In this document: positions 49,662 to 59,892 of the stretch, one piece after another | Numbering within the stretch: position 1 is the first letter of the stretch | How the letters are laid out: the number at the start of each line of letters is the position of its first letter | The notes under the pieces: model-generated | Databases searched by the model: none | What the model saw: the letters and a program-made list of their open reading frames with translations, nothing else | Told to the model about the DNA's origin: nothing | Program-made: the position numbers and the translations under genes | Origin: Lachancea mirantina | Lineage: Eukaryota > Ascomycota > Saccharomycetes > Saccharomycetales > Saccharomycetaceae | DNA length: 64,000 nt | Direction of reading: 5' to 3' | Assembly (NCBI GenBank): GCA_900074745.1 | Contig: LT598463.1 | Span: 255,926-319,925 of the forward strand

Positions 49662-50561
49662 ATGCAGGAAAAGAGCCATAACCAGGATCTGGACCTGTTA
49701 TCGATCGAACAGTTTCTTACGGATTTGGCTGTTAATGAAGTTGGACCATTGATCAAGGCCGAGTCAGGTATTCATCAGGATTACGATTTGAAAACTGGTA
49801 AGAGGAAAGTGGACATCGTCACAGCCATTGACAAGAAAGTTGAGAAAATAATCTGGGATAATGTTAAACGTAAATATCCCGAGTTCAAGTTCGTTGGGGA
49901 GGAAAGTTACGTTGCCGGTGTGACCAAAATCACCGAAGATGCGACATTTATCATTGATCCAATTGATGGAACGACAAATTTTGTTCACGATTTCCCGTTC
50001 AGCTGTACGTCAATGGGACTCACGGTAAACCGTGAGCCTGTCGTTGGTGTTATTTTCAATCCCCACTTGGATCTTTTGGTTTGTGCGTCTAAGGGCAATG
50101 GTATTAGGGTCAATGGACAAGAATTCGATTCTCGAGAAAAGTTGGAACACATGGGCCCACTTTCGCTTCGCAAGTCCATTGTAGCATTACAACCAGGATC
50201 CGCGCGTGAGGGTTCGAATTTTGAGACCAAAATCAATACTTATCGGAATTTATTGTCGTGTGACGGAGGGTTTATTCATGGTTTTAGAAATATCGGTTCT
50301 AGTGCTATGACGCTTGCGTATTTGAGTATAGGCTATCTTGATAGCTACTGGGATGGTGGATGTTACTCGTGGGATGTTTGTGCGGGCTGGTGCATACTTA
50401 ATGAAGCAGGTGGTCGAGTCGTGGGTGCGAACCAGGGTGAATGGGACATTGAAGTTGATAATAGGACTTATTTGGCCGTAAGAGGCAGTCTGGCCGCGAG
50501 CGAACAGGAAACTTATATCAAAGATTTCTGGAAATGCGTCCAAGGACAGCTCAAATATTGA
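49662..50561 (+). CDS. INM1: Inositol monophosphatase 1
   Basis: Mg2+-dependent, lithium-sensitive phosphatase that makes free myo-inositol from inositol monophosphate. 299 residues (S. cerevisiae 295). Metal-site motifs: GEES (Glu), the signature DPIDGTTNF, and WDVCAGWCIL with the catalytic Asp. The place next to AAP1 equals YHR046C (INM1). A second member of the family lies at 61362-62258. Confidence 0.95.
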   Translation: MQEKSHNQDLDLLSIEQFLTDLAVNEVGPLIKAESGIHQDYDLKTGKRKVDIVTAIDKKVEKIIWDNVKRKYPEFKFVGEESYVAGVTKITEDATFIIDPIDGTTNFVHDFPFSCTSMGLTVNREPVVGVIFNPHLDLLVCASKGNGIRVNGQEFDSREKLEHMGPLSLRKSIVALQPGSAREGSNFETKINTYRNLLSCDGGFIHGFRNIGSSAMTLAYLSIGYLDSYWDGGCYSWDVCAGWCILNEAGGRVVGANQGEWDIEVDNRTYLAVRGSLAASEQETYIKDFWKCVQGQLKY

Positions 50562-50855
50562 TTGAATTGATGATAGAATGGACGTTTGCGATGAGCAAGA
50601 TCAAAAGCTGCCATCTTTACAAACCCGACGACAAAGCGCCTAGTGGCTTACTCATAAACGCGAGAAATATAAATGAGGTTTTAAATAACGCAAGAAAATG
50701 ATACGAATATCCATGCTAGAGCCAAAAAATGTGTGATTGGTGTCGTGAGACCAAGTCTCAACCTTAACGGGCAGGATCGTATCCTTTTATATTGGCCCAA
50801 CAAAATCTGATTATGAATAAAACGCCACAAAGCAGTTGAAGACCTCTCGCAAAGC

Positions 50856-52517
50856 TTATTTGTATTCATACAGGCAGCCGTCACTACCCCAGAGACAGAA
50901 TTCTCCCAAAAGTGGCATCCACCCTCCCCCACCGTCAAACCTCTGAACGATCTTCGCTGCTTTTTCAAGGCGATCGTTTTCAACAGGCTTCCCAATGGTA
51001 AATCCACGAATGCAAAGCATACCTTGTCGACTTTCGACTGATAAATCTGGATTTTCCTTTGTCTCAACAAGTTTAGCCTCTATAGATGTAGTGATGGGAC
51101 CGTAAAATGCAAATTTGATATCCGTAGCTTCGGGAAAGACTCTGTAATCATAAAAATTGGCGCTGGCTACAGGACCCATGACCAGATAAGGACTATAGAG
51201 TTCCGGTATAAGTCGTGAACCAAGCAAACCTCTTAGAAGATTTTGTTGCGATGATGATAGACGATTTTCTGACCGTTTCCGCAAACATGGAATCTGCTCG
51301 CTCAGTTCATCAACGTATTGGAGGCTTCTAGCGTGATTTGCAATGTAAACACACCGCAGTTTTCTTACTTTCGAGTCAAATTTGGAGATTTTGGTGAAAA
51401 TTCCATTGCTGAATAGCGTTGACGCCCATGAGAGTTTAAGCTTTTGTAAAACGCTGAGAGGTTTTTGCAAGAGAGCTTCTAATCCAGGATTTTGCGCGTC
51501 AAGCTGAAGTAATGTGATTTTTGGATTAAAGAACTCTTGATCGGGGCCAAAAAGCGATACGCTTCCACCATACAGGAGAACCGACAATAACTTGGTCCAG
51601 CTTTGGAAATAGTAAGATTTCTCCGTGTCTCTGTCGAACGCAAGGGCCAAATGGTCTTCCTCAGTCAGCTCCTGCCCTAGGGGAAAAGACTTTACGTATG
51701 CCGCCACACTGCTCACTAATGCACCTTGTGTGAAACTATTGGTATGATTCCAAGGCGAAGTCACCATGGCCAATACTTTGGTGTCATCACTATTATCAGA
51801 AGGTGGAGCATAACTGAAATGATCATCGTCCACAGCATCAGATGTCAACGCGGACCACATCACAACGTTTTCAATTGAGAAATTCGGAGGTCTGTGCTTT
51901 TCGTCGCAGACAATTATCCATTGGTACCATTCGTGACTGTCACGCATCATCATCAATGTATCCCATGAGTCAATTACCAAAACGTTCAATTTAAGATTTG
52001 TGCGAGGTACAGCAGGTAAAAAACATGGTACCACACCTTCCAATGAACTCATTAACGCTGCTAAGCTCACCGATAGCCCTGGCAATGTCCACAACGGTAC
52101 TGCAATGCCCACTCTTCCATCGTTTGGCATATATTTCAAAAGTCTACCACTAACGCATTTCGCCAACCCATTTATACGACTTAAACTCACACTAGTATTC
52201 TCAATCTCAATGCCTCTTCCTACCGATTTGCTCATAATTCCTTCCCAAATATCTCCAAAATTACCGTTTCGTATTCTATACCCCAAACTGAGTGCCAGAC
52301 CCGTGGTAAGTGGGAAACCGGGCGGAACTGTAAAATTACGATAAACTGCCGTTTCATTCTTCCTTCGAACACCAGCAACGTTCGATTGTTGACTCAATGC
52401 TATTGGATGTAAGTCCCGTTTACCGTCTATTACGAGCTTGTCAATGGCTATGAGACTAGCAATCAAGACACAGGAAATTGACACCACCCATTCAAATAGG
52501 GTCAGTAAATCCAGCAT
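50856..52517 (-). CDS. ER protein of YHR045W type, decayed acyl-CoA-synthetase-like
   Basis: 553 residues, by position and length (560) the counterpart of S. cerevisiae YHR045W, an uncharacterised ER protein. It begins with a hydrophobic segment (about 8-26, FEWVVSISCVLIASLIAID) suited to membrane anchoring. The rest follows, in order, the layout of AMP-forming acyl-CoA synthetases: a nucleotide-loop-like place (MVTSPWNHTNSFTQGALVSS), a core with LLSVLLYGGSVSLFGPD, a YxxTE-like place (LYSPYLVMGPVASANFYD), GMLCIRGFTIGKP, and GGGWMPLLGEFCLWGSDG resembling the GWxxTGD region. The glycine/lysine loop and the catalytic C-terminal lid are missing, so it is probably not an active synthetase. The family link is my reading by eye. 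Confidence 0.8.
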   Translation of the reverse strand: MLDLLTLFEWVVSISCVLIASLIAIDKLVIDGKRDLHPIALSQQSNVAGVRRKNETAVYRNFTVPPGFPLTTGLALSLGYRIRNGNFGDIWEGIMSKSVGRGIEIENTSVSLSRINGLAKCVSGRLLKYMPNDGRVGIAVPLWTLPGLSVSLAALMSSLEGVVPCFLPAVPRTNLKLNVLVIDSWDTLMMMRDSHEWYQWIIVCDEKHRPPNFSIENVVMWSALTSDAVDDDHFSYAPPSDNSDDTKVLAMVTSPWNHTNSFTQGALVSSVAAYVKSFPLGQELTEEDHLALAFDRDTEKSYYFQSWTKLLSVLLYGGSVSLFGPDQEFFNPKITLLQLDAQNPGLEALLQKPLSVLQKLKLSWASTLFSNGIFTKISKFDSKVRKLRCVYIANHARSLQYVDELSEQIPCLRKRSENRLSSSQQNLLRGLLGSRLIPELYSPYLVMGPVASANFYDYRVFPEATDIKFAFYGPITTSIEAKLVETKENPDLSVESRQGMLCIRGFTIGKPVENDRLEKAAKIVQRFDGGGGWMPLLGEFCLWGSDGCLYEYK

Positions 52518-52814
52518 TCTCGAGTGTATTTCGAACCAGGGCTCTTTTATGGGTCCACTGGGTCTTAAGGTTTATTGGAGTTCTTTGTTGGTTAATGAGC
52601 TTGAACGATGATCTAGAAATATATATGAACAGACAGTTTCGCGAAACATCAAAAGACGATAAAAGGCGTCAGGATTTTGTCGAGACAGTGCAATAGCCAG
52701 CCTCTTTTGAAGAAATTTAAGACTTGCAATATAGTTTTCTGGCAAGTTTTGGTTTATTTTAGCCGAGGTTATAAGACAAACAACTTGATCTCATCGCGTG
52801 AATTTAAAACGGTT

Positions 52815-53819
52815 ATGACTGTAGGGAAACAGCCATTAAAACGCGTTATAGTGGTTCCTGGGGATTTTGGAGGCCGTATAAAGACGTTAAGCGTTCCACA
52901 TCCGTCAAATACCAGCAACAAAGCCCCTCTGGAGCTATTCATCCATGGTAACGAGCTTTTCCATTTGGAAAAACAAGCGTTCAGCAGAGGTTGCAGCTTG
53001 CACAAGGCACGAGATGCAGAGAGTAATAAGTACAACTATACCAATGACGGGTCGCCATTAAAATCTACCTTTGTTGTGAATACCCAAGACAGAACCGATG
53101 CATTGGTGTTGGAGACTGGGACGTTTGAGTTTTCGACCAAATTCGATCTTGCTTTCAGTCTCTGTGGAGCACTCTTGCCAGATTCCAGAGCTGCAAAGGA
53201 AACAGAGTATGTTCCACATGCAAATGATTACGAAAATGTGACGTTGATCAACAGGTTTTTAACACCTCGCGACTTTCAAGACGCGCTGGCTGAAACCCAG
53301 GGCGCACACTGGTCGTTTTTCCCGCTTTCGATGCTAGAAGCCGCTCTGCAACGGATTTGTGAGCATGTAGAAGAAGCAGGCGACGTATACTACAAACTAT
53401 CGCCCGTCAAAGTCACACAATGGCTGGTAGACAAAGTGAAGAGAATTGTCGCGAATTTCCCGGCAAGTCTTCCAATTCCGAAAACTTTACCAGAAGATAT
53501 CCTTGACAAAGCTAAAGTATATTTCGCATGCAATCTTCTGGTTTCACTGGTGCCTCGCGCCGCGTACCACTTGCTAATCCAATACGACGGACCCGATCTT
53601 GACGTCTCTGAAGCATTTCGGGCTTACAAACAACACATGGAAGTTGTCGTCGCACAGCAAAAGGAGCAACAGATACTTATAAATGCCGCTATGAATGTGG
53701 GACTATCCAACAGATCAACAGAGGGCAAGAAACCTTTGAAAGTGAGAAAAGTCACTGCTGTCAAGAAAGTTGTGGTCAAAAAGGGCGCCATCGACGGATT
53801 TTTCAAGAAGAAAAAATGA
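52815..53819 (+). CDS. RNH202: RNase H2 subunit B
   Basis: A non-catalytic subunit of RNase H2, which removes ribonucleotides from DNA and RNA in hybrids. 334 residues from MTVGKQPLKR (S. cerevisiae, 350, also starts MTV); the frame is open back to 52677 but those residues have no counterpart. Family segments: KYNYTNDGSPLKSTFVVNTQ, VEEAGDVYYKLSPVKVTQWL and LLVSLVPRAAYHLLIQYD. The last residues, AIDGFFKKKK, are a PIP-box-like end that can tie the complex to PCNA. It is YDR279W, followed by RRP45 (YDR280W) as in S. cerevisiae. Confidence 0.94.
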   Translation: MTVGKQPLKRVIVVPGDFGGRIKTLSVPHPSNTSNKAPLELFIHGNELFHLEKQAFSRGCSLHKARDAESNKYNYTNDGSPLKSTFVVNTQDRTDALVLETGTFEFSTKFDLAFSLCGALLPDSRAAKETEYVPHANDYENVTLINRFLTPRDFQDALAETQGAHWSFFPLSMLEAALQRICEHVEEAGDVYYKLSPVKVTQWLVDKVKRIVANFPASLPIPKTLPEDILDKAKVYFACNLLVSLVPRAAYHLLIQYDGPDLDVSEAFRAYKQHMEVVVAQQKEQQILINAAMNVGLSNRSTEGKKPLKVRKVTAVKKVVVKKGAIDGFFKKKK

Positions 53820-54030
53820 AACGAGCCGAAGTCAAGCCTCAGTTGTTATCCAGCGCCATTCAAGTGGCTTGTTGCTTTAAAATCTGCGCCAACTCTCGAT
53901 GGTGGCCGAAGTCATCAAATTCACGTGATCAACTCTTCGCCTTTCGATGCCTTCAAAAATTTGTAGCTGAAGAGAACCAAGACCATCACTTCTCAGAACA
54001 AGCCATTGCCGAACTCATAATAGTTTGAAG

Positions 54031-54948
54031 ATGGCCAAAGACATTGAAATTTCAGTTTCACAAGGACGGTTTCTTATCGAGACTTTGAAGCAGAAAGTTA
54101 GACTAGATGGTCGTCGATTTGATCAAATGCGAGATGTCGACATCGAACTTGGCAAGGATCGCGGTGATGTCATGGTAACGATGGGCAAGACACGTGTACA
54201 TTGCCGCATTAGTTGTGAGATCGCACAGCCGTACGAAGACCGGCCGTTCGAGGGACTTTTTGTCATTTCGACGGAAACTTCGCCGATGGCTGGACCACAG
54301 TTTGAGAATGGGAACAATACTGGCGAGGATGAGGTTCTTTGCTCTAGAATAATTGAGAAGGCTGTCAGAAGATCCGGTGCTTTGGATGTAGAGGGACTCT
54401 GTATAGTCGCCGGTAGCAAATGTTGGGCCGTGAGAGCAGACGTGCATTTCTTGAATTGTGATGGAGGATTCATCGACGCAAGCTGTATAGCCGTGATGAC
54501 GGGTTTACTGCATTTCAAAAAACCCGATGTCACGGTATCTGGAGAACGTGTAACGGTACATCCACCAGAAGAAAGAGAACCGGTCCCTCTGGGTGTGCTT
54601 CATACACCGATCTGTGTTACCTTTTCGTTCTTCAATCCAGAAGATACTGAGGAAAACATCAAGGGCGAATCCAACAATGAGATCTCACTTATAGACGCGA
54701 CGCTCAGTGAAGAACTTTTGAGAGATGGGACTTTAACCATTACGCTAAATAAGAATAGGGAAGTGGTTCAAGTGTCAAAAGCTGGTGGTTTACCGATGGA
54801 CGCTTTGACTTTGATGGATTGTTGTCACAAGGCTTACAATATAGTCGAGAGATTGACCGATCAAGTCCAACGAGTAATAAAAGAAGACGAACAAACCAGA
54901 AACCAATACGCAGCAATTTTAAGTTCTGAGAATGCGCGCGAGTCTTAG
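54031..54948 (+). CDS. RRP45: Exosome core subunit Rrp45
   Basis: An RNase-PH-fold subunit of the nine-part exosome ring, non-catalytic in yeast, needed for 3' processing of 5.8S rRNA and mRNA turnover. 305 residues from MAKDIEISVS, the same length as S. cerevisiae; an ATG two codons upstream is in frame. Very strong conservation: VHCRISCEIAQPYEDRPFEG, EDEVLCSRIIEKAVRRSGAL, GSKCWAVRADVHFLNCDGG, KNREVVQVSKAGGLPMDALT. Confidence 0.97.
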   Translation: MAKDIEISVSQGRFLIETLKQKVRLDGRRFDQMRDVDIELGKDRGDVMVTMGKTRVHCRISCEIAQPYEDRPFEGLFVISTETSPMAGPQFENGNNTGEDEVLCSRIIEKAVRRSGALDVEGLCIVAGSKCWAVRADVHFLNCDGGFIDASCIAVMTGLLHFKKPDVTVSGERVTVHPPEEREPVPLGVLHTPICVTFSFFNPEDTEENIKGESNNEISLIDATLSEELLRDGTLTITLNKNREVVQVSKAGGLPMDALTLMDCCHKAYNIVERLTDQVQRVIKEDEQTRNQYAAILSSENARES

Positions 54949-55396
54949 GTGCATGCTACAATCAGAGTACCTAGTATAAATGCTCATCATTGGTAAAAAA
55001 AATTCCAATGGACAGAGTCCTACCATTTCGAAAACAGGCTCACGTCTCTGCGTTTAGGAAAGGAAAGGAAGAATGAAAGCGTTTTGAAGCTCAATACAAA
55101 GTCCTCGCTGTGGATGATTGGATTTAAAAGCTCACATTCATAAAAGACACGTAGGAGGGAGGAGCTTTTTCCTCGTTGGAGGCGCTGCAAAGTCACTTTA
55201 AAAGTGACATCATTCACTAGTTTGACTTAATCTCAGATTACTGATCAATGCTAAGTTGCTAATACACCTGCACACTTCCTTCATACTTGTTTTGTCAAAC
55301 TCTCACACATTTGGGTTCAATTAATATAGTAGACTCCAAGAAACTAGACATATGACCCTATATACGGACAAACCTTGAATTATTAAAATATCTACA
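54949..55396. promoter_or_regulatory. DOG-type gene promoter region
   Basis: About 450 bases between the tandem genes RRP45 and the sugar phosphatase. It has purine-rich stretches (GGAAAGGAAAGGAAG near 55060). The 65-codon minus-strand frame 55020-55217 has no family signature. Confidence 0.4.
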
Positions 55397-56134
55397 ATGG
55401 TATTCATTGACGTTGATCTGTGTCTATTCGATTTAGATGGAACGCTAGTTAGCACTACCACGGCAGCTGAGAGTGCTTGGAAAGTATTGTGTGCCAAGCA
55501 TCATGTCGATCCGCAAGAGTTATTTAAACACTCGCACGGCTCGAGAACCGCAGAGATCATCGAGAGATTCTTTCCTAACATCGACAGTAAAGATCCTAAT
55601 GTTATCATGGAATTAGAGCTTTCGATTGGTAAAGATTACCTCGATACTGTCAAACTTATCGCAGGAGCTAAAGAATTGTTACTTTCACTTAACCAAGGTT
55701 CAACTGAAAATCCGGCAAATACTGACAATCGTCCGTGGGCGATAGTCACGTCAGGATCACCGTACTTGGCATTTTCTTGGTTTGACAACATTTTGAAAGA
55801 AGTTGGTAAACCAAGCATCTTTATCACAGCTTTTGATGTAAAGCATGGGAAACCAGACCCCGAAGGTTATACCGAGGCCAGAAACCAACTGAGTGCTGTT
55901 CTCAATCTGGATTCGAGAAAAGCTCGAGCAGTGGTTTTTGAAGATGCTCCCGTGGGAATAGAAGCTGGAAACAAGATCGGTGCAATTACAGTAGGGTTAA
56001 CTTCATCGTATCCAAAAGAACGATTATTCGAAGCAGGTGCTGACTACGTGGTAGAAGATTTGACCCATGTCAAGGTCATTGAAAAGTCCCCAAGAGGCAT
56101 TAAGCTTGAAATTTCAAAACCGCTGAGCCGTTAA
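55397..56134 (+). CDS. DOG1: HAD sugar-phosphate phosphatase, DOG1/DOG2 type
   Basis: 245 residues (S. cerevisiae Dog1/Dog2, 246). It dephosphorylates 2-deoxyglucose 6-phosphate and related sugar phosphates. HAD motifs: I at FDLDGTL (nucleophile Asp12, acid Asp14), II at VTSGSP, III at KHGKPDPEGY (Lys), IV at VVFEDAPVGIEAG. S. cerevisiae has two tandem copies (YHR043C, YHR044C); here there is one, so the tandem duplication is not shared and the symbol means the DOG pair as a whole. The close relatives GPP1/GPP2 (glycerol-3-phosphatases) are less likely by position. Confidence 0.9.
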   Translation: MVFIDVDLCLFDLDGTLVSTTTAAESAWKVLCAKHHVDPQELFKHSHGSRTAEIIERFFPNIDSKDPNVIMELELSIGKDYLDTVKLIAGAKELLLSLNQGSTENPANTDNRPWAIVTSGSPYLAFSWFDNILKEVGKPSIFITAFDVKHGKPDPEGYTEARNQLSAVLNLDSRKARAVVFEDAPVGIEAGNKIGAITVGLTSSYPKERLFEAGADYVVEDLTHVKVIEKSPRGIKLEISKPLSR

Positions 56135-56215
56135 CCTCTCAATCTTATGCTCTTCTATGATATATATGATAAATCACGTATGACTTACATTATGATTTCA
56201 GAGCTTGTTAAGCTC

Positions 56216-57352
56216 CTATTTCCCACGGGTTTCCTCAGCGAGATAGCGTTCATAGTAATGATGCAGTTCGAAGCAAACCTCTATCAAAATGAGATATATG
56301 ATAATCCATTCCAAACGAGTGCTTTTCTTTTCATTTAGAACTGCCATTAGAGCGCGGGACTCATCAGTAGCGTAATCTAGCTTAGCGTTTAAGATGGCAA
56401 TTCTAGGCTGAATGTCAAGGCTCTTGGATATCTCTTTGTAAATATTCTCTAACTGAGGTTCGCTCCAGTAAAGGTCTGGAGTCTCTATTAGCTCAGAATA
56501 CAGATTTAATTTGCCTCTGAGTAAAAAAAGACTTCCAGTAGATCTGAGAACGTCGGATTCGGTAATATTCAGCTTCTTGCCCTGAGACAACAGTTCTGTG
56601 AACTTTCTCGTCTTTTCAATACGTTTTTCCAATGAATTCTCTAGAAAAGCCAGCCTTGTACTTCTTGACATTCCGCAGGCAAACGCGGCTTTGTCGAGCA
56701 TCCCACTTTCTGAATCCAAGGAATTTATAACAATCAAATCGTCTATTATAAAACTCGCATCTTCAACTTTGTTCAAAGCCTGAGCTACGTCATGTAGCGC
56801 GTGATTCGAATCAAATTCAGCGTAGTCCATATCTTCACTTTCAAATTGGTCCTCAGCAATCGGTTTGATCCTAGAATCAGCCAAGATCGGCAAGATTACC
56901 TCCATTACCGGCTTTTCCTCCAAACCCCAGCTTACAACGGTTCCACTGTTCCCTAGGACCATTATATCCGCAAGCTGGCCCTCGAACAGATAACTGAAAC
57001 TGACGATTTCGTCTGGAATCAAACTCACGGGCCTCAACCCAGACTTTCTCAGCTCATCGATGAGTTTCGGCAAATCGTAAGATTCAGCAGTAGTAATAGT
57101 AGTGCAAGGTCGAACTTCTAAAACTGAGCTGAATATTTGACCGGTAGATCCGAATGAATCCAAAGATTTGGATCTACCATTCCTCTTGGGTACTTGGCTT
57201 CTTCTTAAGACTCTTCCAGGTTCGACAGATCCTTTAGGTCGTTTGATCGCTTTCGTTATTGGATCACCATGAAATCCACGACTTAACGATTTTCGCACGT
57301 TGAAAGCTAATGAAACCCAGTTAGAAAGTCCACCAGCTACTAGTCTCGACAT
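56216..57352 (-). CDS. MRX10: Mitochondrial DUF155/RMD1-family protein
   Basis: 378 residues (S. cerevisiae YDR282C/Mrx10, 414). An N-terminal basic presequence (MSRLVAGGLSNWVSLAFNVRK, then SRGF) suggests import into mitochondria. The DUF155 domain includes VVSWGLEEKPV, FIIDDLIVINS, and a single C-terminal membrane segment near RLEWIIIYLILIEVCFEL, as in Rmd1-type proteins. Mrx10 is associated with the mitochondrial ribosome/expression assemblies. The place next to RRP45 and RNH202 fits YDR282C. Confidence 0.88.
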   Translation of the reverse strand: MSRLVAGGLSNWVSLAFNVRKSLSRGFHGDPITKAIKRPKGSVEPGRVLRRSQVPKRNGRSKSLDSFGSTGQIFSSVLEVRPCTTITTAESYDLPKLIDELRKSGLRPVSLIPDEIVSFSYLFEGQLADIMVLGNSGTVVSWGLEEKPVMEVILPILADSRIKPIAEDQFESEDMDYAEFDSNHALHDVAQALNKVEDASFIIDDLIVINSLDSESGMLDKAAFACGMSRSTRLAFLENSLEKRIEKTRKFTELLSQGKKLNITESDVLRSTGSLFLLRGKLNLYSELIETPDLYWSEPQLENIYKEISKSLDIQPRIAILNAKLDYATDESRALMAVLNEKKSTRLEWIIIYLILIEVCFELHHYYERYLAEETRGK

Positions 57353-57646
57353 CGTGCGTGTTCAGTTTCTCAAAGATAGTTGTTTTAACGCTCTTCAAAT
57401 TATCACAGTTTAGTATACATACACCCATATATATACCTACATATATCTGGTTTTCGTAGTGTTCCTAAACATACTGAAGAAAGCGATCGAAAAACGTGAA
57501 ACTAACTGTCAAGAAGCATCATAAATGCGATGCCAAGCTTTGTTTTAAATTGGGTTTATATTGGCTGGAGATTTTATCAGAATAACTTGATTCATAGCTT
57601 TGACGCTTCATGCGGAGGATAATTGAGAATTCGAACATTCGAAGAA

Positions 57647-59716
57647 TCACCACACATCTTCTTGATATCTGCCACCAGGTTTCATGGCTTTTAAGATAGC
57701 AGTAGCATCGTCTGTAGAAATCTCGCTTCCTTCGCTTAAAATCTTGACAAACGCAGCATGAACCGATTGGGCCATTCCCTTAGCATCGCCGCAGACGTAG
57801 ATGAAAGCTCCTTTGTTTTTCACGAGATCGTAAATTTCGTCCTTTCTTTCGATGAGCTTGTCCTGAACGTAAACTTTGGACTTGTTCTCGAGTCTGGAAT
57901 GAGCCACGATCATTTCAAAAGAATCACCTAGTTTTTTGCTGTAATCGGGCCATTCTTCTTGATACAAGAAATCACTAGTGTTACGCGACCCGTAGAACAG
58001 TAGGTGTTTCCCGAGAGTCGTGTTTGGTTGCTTCTCGAGTAGTTTTACTCTTTCACGAACAAATCCTCTGAAAGGTGCTACACCTGTGCCCGGTCCTATC
58101 ATGATTACAGGAGTATTTGTATTGCTTGGTAGACGGAAAGTAGAACGTCTAACGTGAACTGGGAGTTTGTAGCCCTTGAACAGACCGCGTGGACCTTCCA
58201 ATGAGAAGTGTACAGGCAAAGTGGTCTTTTGAATGTCTTCCTTATTCTGCGCCAATTGCAGGTTTCTCAACAAATTGGTCGTGACACCTGTCACTGGTTG
58301 GTGATCATCCAAAGACGGGTTTGGGAAATTTTCCACCACGGCAGTTACGTGGACCACTTGCTTTTCAGTCAGAGACGACGAAGAAATGGAATAGTAACGA
58401 GGTTGCAAACGAGGAACAGACTCAACTAAAAAATTCCAAGGTACGGACCCCCATTTCGCACCGTGGGAAATATGCAACAAAGCATCTGCTAGATCCAGAT
58501 ACTTGACGGTGACCTCTTTAGCAAAAAAGTCTCTGTCTCTCGACAATTCCGTCAACTCGACCTTGAGGTCTTCTTTCGGCGCAAACTGCACCAAAGATGC
58601 AATGAACTGTCTGGACACGGGTCCCGTGATTTCTAAGTAGTGTCTCACCGCTGCTCCTATTGTGGTAGGGACAGGGAACGGAAGTTTTACCGTGCTGTCC
58701 CTTGGAACAAGGCTGAACACGGTGTCGGCATCTAAATCAAAACATTCCAAGAATTTAGCAATTTTTTCGTCTGGGTTCGATGGCCAGATAGCGAGATGAT
58801 CACCGGTGGTGTATTTGATATTCGAGCCCGACAGATCGAATTCTGCATGAATACAGTTACGGTCGCCCGAGGAGAAGAGTTCACGGGTCGCCGTAATGGG
58901 GGCAACGTAAGGGTGAGTTGCATCAAATGGACCGACTTGTTTCCCCTCAGGACTAAATTCAATCTTGTTGTTTGGCATATACTGCGCAGTTGGCTCTCCC
59001 AGGGAAATCTCATTAGACACGCCTTGGGAAATCTGTTTATACTCGAAGCTTGGCTCGAAAACTTGTTCGTGCTCGTCCAGACCTAGCTGATCTTTCAATT
59101 CTTCCATCACGGAGTCCTTCCACGTCAAAAAGTCCTCGTCAGTGGTGCCCGCACCGTCATCAGCTTCACCGAAGGGACCCACGCGAGTAGCGCCCGCTTC
59201 GTTCATATATTTTTCGACTCTTTTCGCTGCTCCGTTGAAAAACTCGTAAGTTGAGTTACCTAACCCAAACAACGTATACTTGACGTTGCTCAGGTCGCCA
59301 CTTTCTCTGGCTGTCAAAAAATCTTCGAAAGGAATGGCTCCGTCGGGAAAATCACCTTCACCATAGGTCGAAATGAAGAGCGACACGATTACGTTAGAGG
59401 GCAAATCATTTAAATTCTCAAGATCATAATTTTCCACATCGGCGCACATTACATTCAGCGAAAACTTCGCAGCCATTTCTTTACCGAATTTCTTAGCATA
59501 GTCTTCGGCAGTACCAGTTTGAGAACCGTACAAGACCAAATAATTTTTGTTATTTTCTCGGAGCACCTGTACAACGTCCCTAGAGTCAGAATTGACCTTT
59601 ATAGCGTCATCTGATGACAGAAGTTCCTGGATTTTAGACTTCGAAAAATAAGCCAAAACGGCCAAAGCCAAAGAACAGAGAACGGCAAAATCAAGCTTGT
59701 CCAAACCCAAAGGCAT
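57647..59716 (-). CDS. NCP1: NADPH-cytochrome P450 reductase
   Basis: The ER diflavin enzyme that passes electrons from NADPH to cytochrome P450 enzymes (Erg11, Erg5) and squalene epoxidase in ergosterol synthesis. 689 residues (S. cerevisiae 691). N-terminal membrane anchor at about 8-24. FMN domain: YGSQTGTAEDYAKKF, STYGEGDFPD, LFGLGNSTYEFFNGAAK. FAD domain: RYYSISSSSL. NADPH domain: GPGTGVAPFRGFV, YGSRNTSDFLY, YVCGDAKGMA, with the C-terminal aromatic Trp that stacks on the flavin. It is YHR042W. Confidence 0.97.
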   Translation of the reverse strand: MPLGLDKLDFAVLCSLALAVLAYFSKSKIQELLSSDDAIKVNSDSRDVVQVLRENNKNYLVLYGSQTGTAEDYAKKFGKEMAAKFSLNVMCADVENYDLENLNDLPSNVIVSLFISTYGEGDFPDGAIPFEDFLTARESGDLSNVKYTLFGLGNSTYEFFNGAAKRVEKYMNEAGATRVGPFGEADDGAGTTDEDFLTWKDSVMEELKDQLGLDEHEQVFEPSFEYKQISQGVSNEISLGEPTAQYMPNNKIEFSPEGKQVGPFDATHPYVAPITATRELFSSGDRNCIHAEFDLSGSNIKYTTGDHLAIWPSNPDEKIAKFLECFDLDADTVFSLVPRDSTVKLPFPVPTTIGAAVRHYLEITGPVSRQFIASLVQFAPKEDLKVELTELSRDRDFFAKEVTVKYLDLADALLHISHGAKWGSVPWNFLVESVPRLQPRYYSISSSSLTEKQVVHVTAVVENFPNPSLDDHQPVTGVTTNLLRNLQLAQNKEDIQKTTLPVHFSLEGPRGLFKGYKLPVHVRRSTFRLPSNTNTPVIMIGPGTGVAPFRGFVRERVKLLEKQPNTTLGKHLLFYGSRNTSDFLYQEEWPDYSKKLGDSFEMIVAHSRLENKSKVYVQDKLIERKDEIYDLVKNKGAFIYVCGDAKGMAQSVHAAFVKILSEGSEISTDDATAILKAMKPGGRYQEDVW

Positions 59717-59892
59717 TATCGTTTAATCAGTTGTCTCGGACGTACCAATCGGTTCCAATTTATCTTGATGACTGTTTCCTTTCTTTCGAGTAGTGGAAAG
59801 ATCGAAAAGTTTCGTTCTGGGTGGACTTCGCTTAACGGCAGATGTTCGTATAATGGAACAACGAGAAAAGATGGATCACGTAAGCAAAGTGG

